Below, piece after piece: positions 6,335 to 11,606 of a stretch of DNA of 11,606 bases. The stretch covers positions 1 to 11,606 of the forward strand of contig JAFGKP010000001.1 in the NCBI GenBank assembly GCA_016928455.1, given 5' to 3'. The DNA comes from Methanomicrobia archaeon. GTDB taxonomy: Archaea; Halobacteriota; Syntropharchaeia; Alkanophagales; Methanospirareceae. Made by a program: the position numbers and the translations under genes. Under the pieces are notes generated by a model that did not search any database, was not told the DNA's origin, and saw only the letters and a list, made by a program, of their open reading frames with translations. Positions within the stretch are counted from its first letter, which is position 1. Every line of letters starts with the position of its first letter.

Positions 6335-8371
6335 ATGAACGGGCATGAAGGACACGGTAAGATGGAGATGCGTGACGAGCAGCAGATGCGTGCCGGAACG
6401 ATGAAAGGACACGACGGAAACCATCACCGGAAGATGCTAGAGGATTTCCGAAAGCGGTTTTTCGTTTCCCTCGTGCTGACCATTCCCATTCTTTTTCTCT
6501 CACCCTTGATCCAGGCGGTTTTGGGGGTCGAGGAGGTTATCAGTTTCCCGGGTGAATTGTACGTGCTCTTGCTGCTGTCATCCGTTGTTTATCTCTACGG
6601 CGGCTATCCTTTTCTCAAGGGCATCATCACGGAGTTATTGGACCGGCAGCCCGGAATGATGACCCTTATAGCGGTGGCGATCACCGTGGCATATCTCTAC
6701 AGTGCTGCTGTGGTGCTCGCGTTACCGGGCAAGATCTTCTTCTGGGAACTTGCTACCCTGATCGACGTTATGCTCCTGGGGCACTGGATCGAGATACGGT
6801 CGGTCATGGGGGCATCACGTGCCCTCGAGGAGCTGGTCAAGCTGATGCCATCGCAAGCGCACCGGATCGTGGAGGGAGACGAAACGGAGGATGTTCCTGT
6901 AGAGAATCTCAAGGTCGGGGATAGAGTGTTGATCAAACCGGGGGAGAAAGTGCCCGTGGATGGCGAGATCATTGAAGGTGAGTCCTCCATTGACGAATCA
7001 ATGCTCACGGGAGAATCCATCCCGGTGAGCAAATCAGAAGGTGATGAAGTGATAGGCGGCTCGGTCAACCACGAGGGGGCCCTGGTGGTGGAAATCAAGA
7101 AGACCGGGGCCGCATCATATCTGGCCCAGGTCGTGGATATGGTGAAGAAAGCCCAGGAATCCAAATCACGGGCACAGGATCTGGCCAATAGGGCCGCGCT
7201 CTACCTTACCATCATCGCCCTCACGGGCGGAGCCATAACGTTCGGTGCCTGGTACCTGCTGGCGCAAGAGACCTTTGTTTTCGGGTTGGAGCGTTCCGTG
7301 ACGGTAATGGTGATCGCCTGCCCGCATGCCCTCGGGCTCGCCGTACCGCTGGTCGTGGCAGTGTCCACAGCGCTGGCTGCCAAGCATGGTCTGCTGATAC
7401 GGGACCGAAGGGCATTCGAGCATGCCAGAAACATCAACGCAGTGGTGTTCGATAAGACCGGAACGCTGACCGAGGGTCGTTTCGGCGTAACCGCGATCAT
7501 ACCGTTCCATGAGTCCATTGATGAGCATGAGCTCCTGAAGATCGCGGCCTCGGTTGAAAAGAACTCGGAACATCCTCTGGCTCGGGGGATCGTGGAACGG
7601 TCTGAGGAAACGTATTCCGTGGAGGATTTCAAATCCATTCCGGGCAAAGGAGCTGAGGGCGTGGTCGAAGGGAAACGCACACTGGTGGTCGGGCCGGGAT
7701 ATCTGCGAGAGAAACATATAGCGATCGATGAGGATAAACTCCGCGAGGTCTCAACCAGCGGAAACACGATCATCTATGTGGTGCAAGAGGCTGAGGTGCT
7801 CGGGGCCATAGCACTGGGAGACATCATACGAGCGGAATCCCGGGAAGCAATAGCAGGTCTTAAAGCACGTGGCACCTCGTGCATGATGTTGACGGGCGAT
7901 AACGAAGAGGTCGCCCGATGGGTATCTGAGGAACTCGGCCTGGATGAGTATTTCGCGGGAATCCTCCCGGATGAGAAGGCGGACAAGATCAGGGAGATAC
8001 AATCCCGGGGCCTGACGGTTGCGATGACCGGGGACGGCGTCAATGACGCTCCCGCCCTGGCGGTAGCGGATGTGGGAATTGCCATAGGCGCTGGTACCGA
8101 TGTGGCGATGGAGACCGCTGATATCGTCCTCGTGAGGAGCAATCCGCTTGATGTGCTGAACTTGATTAAGCTTTCAGAGCGCACGTATGGAAAAATGCGC
8201 CAGAATCTGGCCTGGGCAACCGGATACAATGCCATCGCGCTGCCTCTAGCGGGAGGAGCCTTTTACTGGGCAGGTATACTGCTCAATCCCGCGGTCGGTG
8301 CGGCCCTGATGGCGGCGAGCACCGTGATCGTTGCTATCAATGCCAAATTCCTGCGATTCAGTTCCGGGTGA
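6335..8371 (+). CDS. copB: P1B-type heavy-metal ATPase, CopB-like (copper export)
   Basis: A 678-residue membrane pump that moves a metal ion, most likely copper, out of the cytoplasm at the cost of ATP. The N-terminal 31 residues are rich in His and Met (MNGHEGHGKMEM, HDGNHH) with no CxxC domain. The intramembrane metal motif is CPH at 329-331 rather than CPC, marking the CopB (P1B-3-like) group. YN at 631-632 and STVIVAINA at 662-670 match the group's other membrane ligand motifs. Catalytic signatures are TGES 225-228 (actuator), DKTGT with phospho-acceptor D373, SEHPLA (HP at 413-414) and TGDGVNDAP 565-573. Hydrophobic segments are visible around 42-62, 74-92, 108-130, 134-150, 288-310, 320-345, 625-650 and 652-672. 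GGTGGATC at 6318-6325 is a good Shine-Dalgarno. It stands alone, without a chaperone or regulator. Whether it carries Cu(I), Cu(II) or silver is not decidable here. Confidence 0.92.
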   Translation: MNGHEGHGKMEMRDEQQMRAGTMKGHDGNHHRKMLEDFRKRFFVSLVLTIPILFLSPLIQAVLGVEEVISFPGELYVLLLLSSVVYLYGGYPFLKGIITELLDRQPGMMTLIAVAITVAYLYSAAVVLALPGKIFFWELATLIDVMLLGHWIEIRSVMGASRALEELVKLMPSQAHRIVEGDETEDVPVENLKVGDRVLIKPGEKVPVDGEIIEGESSIDESMLTGESIPVSKSEGDEVIGGSVNHEGALVVEIKKTGAASYLAQVVDMVKKAQESKSRAQDLANRAALYLTIIALTGGAITFGAWYLLAQETFVFGLERSVTVMVIACPHALGLAVPLVVAVSTALAAKHGLLIRDRRAFEHARNINAVVFDKTGTLTEGRFGVTAIIPFHESIDEHELLKIAASVEKNSEHPLARGIVERSEETYSVEDFKSIPGKGAEGVVEGKRTLVVGPGYLREKHIAIDEDKLREVSTSGNTIIYVVQEAEVLGAIALGDIIRAESREAIAGLKARGTSCMMLTGDNEEVARWVSEELGLDEYFAGILPDEKADKIREIQSRGLTVAMTGDGVNDAPALAVADVGIAIGAGTDVAMETADIVLVRSNPLDVLNLIKLSERTYGKMRQNLAWATGYNAIALPLAGGAFYWAGILLNPAVGAALMAASTVIVAINAKFLRFSSG

Positions 8372-8407
8372 GTAGCGCAATCGCCGTACTTCCTGCTGCG
8401 CACACAG

Positions 8408-8427
8408 TTCTTTCTTACCTTTTCTGT
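8408..8427 (+). terminator. T-rich terminator candidate after the copper ATPase
   Basis: TTCTTTCTTACCTTTTCTG lies in the 100-base gap after the pump gene. It is T/C-rich without a clear stem, as expected of many archaeal terminators. Confidence 0.35.
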
Positions 8428-8473
8428 TCCGGTTTCAAATATCCAAAAAAGAGCAAGCTACGTACCAGTTAGC

Positions 8474-8480
8474 GGTGATC
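8474..8480 (+). promoter_or_regulatory. Archaeal Shine-Dalgarno GGTGATC that decides the start of the Dph6-like gene
   Basis: A full match to the archaeal anti-Shine-Dalgarno complement, 9 bases ahead of ATG 8490. The GTG inside it (8475) opens a slightly longer frame but is better read as part of this site. Confidence 0.65.
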
Positions 8481-8489
8481 ATAACCTCC

Positions 8490-9185
8490 ATGCACCATAA
8501 GACATTACACCAGAAGAACAAGGGCACGGTGGTCGTTTCGTGGACCGGTGGCAAGGACGGCTGTTTTGCCTGTTACAAAGCGATGCTGAACGGTTTTGAA
8601 GTCGCTTATCTCTTGAATTTCAGAGATCTGAAGAAGACCGCACCTCATAACCTGAACAAGGACCTGCTATTCGCGCAATCAGAAGCGATTGGAATTCCGT
8701 TGCTGTGTACCGGTTTTGTCTCCTTTGAGGCGGAATTCAAGAAGGTGGTCCGCGAATTAAATTCGAGCGGTGCCGGAATAGACGGTGCGGTATTTGGCCA
8801 TATAGCTCTGCATGAGCACCTGGTGACCAGGATTTGCACTGAGTTGGACCTTACCCTGTATGTACCGTTCTGGAAACATGATACCGAGCAGCTCCTGAGC
8901 GAATTCATCGACGCGGGCTTTGAGGCAATCATCGTGAGCACGAGGGCCGATATACTCGATGAGGAATGGCTGGGTAGGAAACTGGATGGAGGTTTTCTGC
9001 ATGATCTCCGAAGCATGAAGCCGGCTATCGACCCATGCGGCGAATACGGTGAATTCCACACGTTTGTTATTGATGGGCCCCTCTTCAAGAACCGCATAGC
9101 GGTACTCAAGACCGAGAAACGCCTGGAGAACGGGTATTGGTTCCTTGATATTACCGACTATTCGATCGAACGTAAAGCACGTTGA
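8490..9185 (+). CDS. Dph6/DUF71-family ATP-binding protein (diphthine-ammonia ligase-like)
   Basis: A 231-residue member of the N-type ATP pyrophosphatase superfamily that includes Dph6, the enzyme making diphthamide on elongation factor 2 from diphthine, ammonia and ATP. The PP-loop is at VVVSWTGGKDGCFACYKA, early in the protein. The family's C-terminal signatures are also visible: FGHIALHEH, VPFWKHDTEQLLSEFIDAGFEAIIVS, and CGEYGEFHTFVIDGPLF. The loop reads GGKDG where typical Dph6 reads GGKDS, and the DUF71 family is known to contain paralogues outside diphthamide synthesis (a B12-linked group has been proposed). I therefore give family membership only. ATG 8490 is chosen over GTG 8475 because of the Shine-Dalgarno at 8474-8480. 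The gene stands alone and converges on hisF, 57 bases away. Confidence 0.82.
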   Translation: MHHKTLHQKNKGTVVVSWTGGKDGCFACYKAMLNGFEVAYLLNFRDLKKTAPHNLNKDLLFAQSEAIGIPLLCTGFVSFEAEFKKVVRELNSSGAGIDGAVFGHIALHEHLVTRICTELDLTLYVPFWKHDTEQLLSEFIDAGFEAIIVSTRADILDEEWLGRKLDGGFLHDLRSMKPAIDPCGEYGEFHTFVIDGPLFKNRIAVLKTEKRLENGYWFLDITDYSIERKAR

Positions 9186-9196
9186 GAAGGATAAAC

Positions 9197-9211
9197 TCGA
9201 AGACTCTTCGA
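9197..9211. terminator. Small hairpin in the convergent gap
   Basis: TCGAAG-ACT-CTTCGA gives a 6-bp stem with a 3-base loop between the Dph6-like gene and hisF, which converge here. On the minus strand a TTTT run (about 9225-9228) lies between the hisF stop and the hairpin. It may serve as a two-way terminator, but the stem is short. Confidence 0.3.
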
Positions 9212-9242
9212 TTGGCCTGCTGGATAAAAGTTATGCGCCCTC

Positions 9243-10082
9243 TTACACTCGCACGTGAACTTCGTTCTCCCGCAAATACCGCTTTACCTCCTGAATGGTA
9301 TATTCCTTGTAATGGAATATTGATGCCGCGAGCGCTGCGGACGCGTCTGTGCGCTCGAACACGGCCTTCATGTGCACGGGCAATCCGCATCCGCCTGATG
9401 CGATCACCGGAATGTTCACACGATCGCAAACTGCCTGCGTTAACGCCAGATCGAACCCGTCCTTCGTGCCGTCTCTGTCCATACTGGTGAGCAGTATCTC
9501 ACCTGCACCCCGCTCCTCGACTTCTTTCGACCACTGCACGGCGTCAACCCCCGTGAACTTCCTGCCACCGTAATAGGAGCACTCGAACCAGCAGGCGCCC
9601 TCAGGCGTCTCAATGAGCGCTCTGCCTGCCTCTGTTGCAGCCTTCACCTCTGCCGCATTCTGCAGGTACCGCCGTTTCGCATCGATCGCCACCACGCACG
9701 CCTGACTGCCGAAGATACGTGCAACGTCGTTCACCAGCTCATGCCTGAGCAGCGCTGCGGTATTGATCGAGACCTTATCCGCGCCCGCGTTGAACATTCG
9801 GCGCGCGTCCTCGACGCTACGAATCCCACCGCCGACGGTCAGCGGTATAAACACGTTGCTCGCGGTCTTCGCGATCACGTGCGCCATGGTTTCCCGCCGT
9901 TCATGAGACGCCGTTATATCCAGGAAGACGAGTTCGTCCGCGCCCTGCTTATCGTACTCACGGGCAAGTTCCCAGGGGATGCCCGCATACGTGATGCGCT
10001 GAAACTCGATCCCTTTGACCACTCTTCCTTCCGGGAGAGCCAGATCGCAGTCCAGACAGGGGATGATTCGCTTTGTTAACAT
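9243..10082 (-). CDS. hisF: Imidazole glycerol phosphate synthase, cyclase subunit
   Basis: With HisH, converts PRFAR and glutamine-derived ammonia into imidazole glycerol phosphate and AICAR (histidine synthesis). The 279 residues form a TIM barrel. The start KRIIPCLD carries catalytic D11. AIDAKR carries the second aspartate (D134, equivalent to D130 of the Thermotoga enzyme). VGGGIRS (83-89) and LLTSMDRDGTKDG are phosphate-binding and barrel motifs. The protein is about 25 residues longer than the usual 253-258. Most of the excess lies between AIDAKR and GGRKFTG, where about 40 residues replace about 15; methanogen-type HisF proteins share such an extension as far as I recall. It starts 5 bases after the hisH stop and is surely co-transcribed with it. 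Confidence 0.96.
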   Translation of the reverse strand: MLTKRIIPCLDCDLALPEGRVVKGIEFQRITYAGIPWELAREYDKQGADELVFLDITASHERRETMAHVIAKTASNVFIPLTVGGGIRSVEDARRMFNAGADKVSINTAALLRHELVNDVARIFGSQACVVAIDAKRRYLQNAAEVKAATEAGRALIETPEGACWFECSYYGGRKFTGVDAVQWSKEVEERGAGEILLTSMDRDGTKDGFDLALTQAVCDRVNIPVIASGGCGLPVHMKAVFERTDASAALAASIFHYKEYTIQEVKRYLRENEVHVRV

Positions 10083-10087
10083 CGCAG

Positions 10088-10696
10088 TTACGTACCTTGA
10101 GCGATAGCGGCGAAGTTGCGTAAGATGTGCAATCCCTTCTTCGACGACTTCTCTGGGTGAAACTGCACGCCAAAAAGGTTATCGCGCTGCACCGCCGCTG
10201 CCAGTGCCCCACCGTAGTCGACCGATGCTATGACACGGGCAGCATCGCGCGGCACACAGTGGTATGAGTGCACGAAGTAGAAGTAATCGCGTTCAGTGAT
10301 CCCGTCGAGCAGTTGAGTCGGTCGCTGTATCGCAAGGTTGTTCCAGCCCATGTGCGGCACTCTTACGGTCTTCGGCAGCCGCACCACGCTCCCCGGGATC
10401 AATCCTAACCCCGTTTCAGAGCCCTCCTCGCTTCCCTCAAAGAGGAGCTGCATTCCCACACAGATGCCCAGGACGGGCACACCCGATTCGATACATTCAA
10501 TTACGATCGCGGCAAATGGCCTGAAGCTGCGTGCGCAGTCGTCAAACGCCCCGACGCCCGGTACAATAATCCCGGCTGCATCCTTCAGGCTTGCGACCCC
10601 GTCCAGGGTGACAAGCAGCGGCTGATCGTACACGCGCTTCAGCCCATTGTAGATACTGAAGAGGTTCCCGATACCGTAGTCAATGATCGCGATCAT
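10088..10696 (-). CDS. hisH: Imidazole glycerol phosphate synthase, glutaminase subunit
   Basis: A 202-residue class I glutamine amidotransferase that supplies ammonia to HisF through the barrel. IIDYGIGN at the N-terminus, PGVGAFDD (46-53), nucleophile C79 in GICVGMQLLFEGSEE, VPHMGWN (113-119), FVHSY and the H180/E182 pair in FGVQFHPEKSS are all present, so the catalytic triad is intact and the length is normal. ATG 10696 is preceded by GGTGG at 10706-10710 with 9-base spacing. It is the first gene of the hisH-hisF pair. Confidence 0.97.
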   Translation of the reverse strand: MIAIIDYGIGNLFSIYNGLKRVYDQPLLVTLDGVASLKDAAGIIVPGVGAFDDCARSFRPFAAIVIECIESGVPVLGICVGMQLLFEGSEEGSETGLGLIPGSVVRLPKTVRVPHMGWNNLAIQRPTQLLDGITERDYFYFVHSYHCVPRDAARVIASVDYGGALAAAVQRDNLFGVQFHPEKSSKKGLHILRNFAAIAQGT

Positions 10697-10772
10697 AATC
10701 TGAGGCCACCAACAGTTATTCTAACGCAGGACTAGAAATACCGCGGTCGGTGTTGCGGGATCCAACCTTTCT
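10697..10772 (-). other. Gap between the GuaA-like gene and hisH
   Basis: A 76-base gap with the hisH ribosome binding site (10706-10710) and a short palindrome ACCGCGGT. No convincing TATA box is seen on the minus strand, so hisH may be read through from the gene upstream or use a weak promoter. Confidence 0.35.
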
Positions 10773-11393
10773 TTACTTCACCAGCGACTCACGGAGCGTG
10801 TCCAGAACCACGGGAAACGGTTGACGATCCACAAATTCAGGCGGTAAGCCCAGACTCATTGCGAGCTTTATCACTTCGTGCTTGTTCAGCTTCCGTAACG
10901 GCTCAACGATCGTTAATCCGTCCCGTCGCGAGTCGATCAGTCGAATCTCTTCAAAGATGTCATCGGGTAGCTCATTGCCTTCCTCTGTCCTTACCACATC
11001 TGCCGCGGTCGTGCCCTGTACCAAATACTCTGCCTTCTCCTCGTGCATCACGCGGCCGAGGACCGAGTAGAATGCGTTTTGATACACTCTTCTCAGCTCC
11101 TCACGTTCAGTAACGCCGTTCAATGCGTTCTCGAACTCCTTCGCGGCGTCAACGGTTCTGACCTGCATGGCACTCCTCTTCAAAAAGCCGGATATGCGCG
11201 CTACCTCCTCTCCCCGCATCAAGCCATCGGCGATCAATATTGCCAACGTCCGTTTCCCAATCGCGCGCTGCGTCAATACCGCAGCAAGCGTGGTATCAAC
11301 ACCACCCGTTACCGCGATGACTGCTTTTCCCGTCCCCAGTTTCCTCTGAAGGTCCCGCACTTGCTCCTCTACGAATCGCTCTGGAATGAACAT
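10773..11393 (-). CDS. Short GuaA-like ATP-pyrophosphatase-domain protein lacking the dimerisation domain
   Basis: The 206 residues align from memory to the ATP pyrophosphatase part of GMP synthetase: FIPERFVEEQVRDLQRKLG, a PP-loop at about residues 28-35, ILIADGLMRGEE (like FVDNGLLREAE), YLVQGTTAADVV (like FLAQGTIYPD), IVEPLRKLNKHEVIKLAMSLGLP and RQPFP. Differences matter: the loop is TGGVDTT instead of SGGxDSS, the IKSHHNVG XMP-contact stretch is replaced by an acidic EEGNELPDDIFEEIRL, and the chain ends right after RQPFP, where the ~120-residue XMP-binding dimerisation domain would begin. Since a complete GuaA is encoded at 1405-3012, this is probably a paralogue with another substrate, or a decaying subunit. 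The intact frame and the AGGAGGGA Shine-Dalgarno (11405-11412) favour a working gene. Confidence 0.75.
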   Translation of the reverse strand: MFIPERFVEEQVRDLQRKLGTGKAVIAVTGGVDTTLAAVLTQRAIGKRTLAILIADGLMRGEEVARISGFLKRSAMQVRTVDAAKEFENALNGVTEREELRRVYQNAFYSVLGRVMHEEKAEYLVQGTTAADVVRTEEGNELPDDIFEEIRLIDSRRDGLTIVEPLRKLNKHEVIKLAMSLGLPPEFVDRQPFPVVLDTLRESLVK

Positions 11394-11404
11394 TTTTTCG
11401 CTCT

Positions 11405-11412
11405 TCCCTCCT
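11405..11412 (-). promoter_or_regulatory. Ribosome binding site of the GuaA-like gene
   Basis: AGGAGGGA on the minus strand, 11 bases ahead of ATG 11393. It is among the strongest Shine-Dalgarno sequences in the window, which suggests the truncated paralogue is translated. Confidence 0.6.
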
Positions 11413-11439
11413 ATTCTTTTTCCTTTTTGTCTTCACGCG

Positions 11440-11606
11440 TCATTTGAGCAAGATCCCTTCCATCAGATCCTGCTCAACTTCATGCATCATCGGCACGCCC
11501 GTAACCTCAGCGGCAAGCGCACTGAGCGCGGCCAGGTCACTCCGATCGATCAGATCCAGTTTGAACTTCCGCGTGCCTGCGAGCAACTGCTTCAAGCCGA
11601 GGCCCA
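11440..11606 (-). CDS. C-terminal end of an unrecognised protein (cut by right edge)
   Basis: Fifty-four codons and a TGA stop at 11440-11442 are open to the window edge on the minus strand. The tail begins GLGLKQLLAGTRKFKLDL and ends VEQDLMEGILLK; it looks soluble and helical, with no motif I can place. Coding character is supported by an open frame with G/C-biased third positions, by the co-oriented neighbour 46 bases downstream, and by the absence of a better frame. It is probably the upstream gene of the same transcript as the GuaA-like protein. No function is proposed. Confidence 0.55.
   Translation of the reverse strand, partial: GLGLKQLLAGTRKFKLDLIDRSDLAALSALAAEVTGVPMMHEVEQDLMEGILLK

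Noticed and set aside
6697..7773. Three long overlapping minus-strand frames (163, 183 and 190 codons) inside the copper ATPase
   Set aside because: They overlap one another in different frames and lie opposite conserved ATPase motifs; low-complexity Ser/Arg-rich translations are typical of antisense frames.
9741..10079. A 112-codon plus-strand frame opposite hisF
   Set aside because: Shadow of hisF, whose N-terminal catalytic motifs lie on the other strand.

Overview
The window looks archaeal, probably a methanogen-related euryarchaeote. Several genes have a Shine-Dalgarno of the archaeal GGTGATC type (clearest at 8474-8480). A TATA box of the form TATTTAAATA (803-812) sits about 30 bases ahead of a start codon with almost no leader. 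The gene content also fits: a Dph6/DUF71-family ATP-binding protein, HisF with a long loop insert, a DapL/DapF lysine route and a ribbon-helix-helix regulator. A group such as ANME-1 or Methanosarcinales-related lineages is possible, but I cannot fix the taxon from this sequence.

Layout. On the minus strand at the left edge is the N-terminal 188 codons of type I glutamine synthetase (glnA), running out of the window. It is separated from a plus-strand block by a 275-base AT-rich divergent control region (567-841) holding a duplicated 23-bp element, several perfect palindromes and a TATA box. The plus-strand block is: ribbon-helix-helix regulator, guaA (fused GMP synthetase), dapL (overlapping guaA by 7 bases), a SatD-family protein, a small membrane protein of the DUF3307 type, and dapF. 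Separate plus-strand genes follow: a CopB-type P1B copper ATPase and a Dph6/DUF71-like ATP pyrophosphatase-fold protein. From about 9243 to the right edge everything is on the minus strand, in transcription order: the C-terminal tail of an unrecognised protein (cut by the edge), a truncated and divergent paralogue of the GMP synthetase ATP-pyrophosphatase domain, hisH and hisF.

How the genes fit together. Much of the window handles nitrogen transfer from glutamine. GlnA makes glutamine, while GuaA and HisH each carry a complete glutaminase triad. HisH and HisF form imidazole-glycerol-phosphate synthase. DapL and DapF make meso-diaminopimelate for lysine from tetrahydrodipicolinate. The SatD plus DUF3307-type pair between dapL and dapF is the least explained cassette and is visibly richer in A/T in the SatD gene. 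The other unexplained item is the short GuaA-like protein at 10773-11393: its PP-loop reads TGGVDTT and it stops where the XMP-binding dimerisation domain should begin, although a full-length GuaA is encoded in the same window.

I saw no tRNA, rRNA, CRISPR array, insertion sequence or phage gene.
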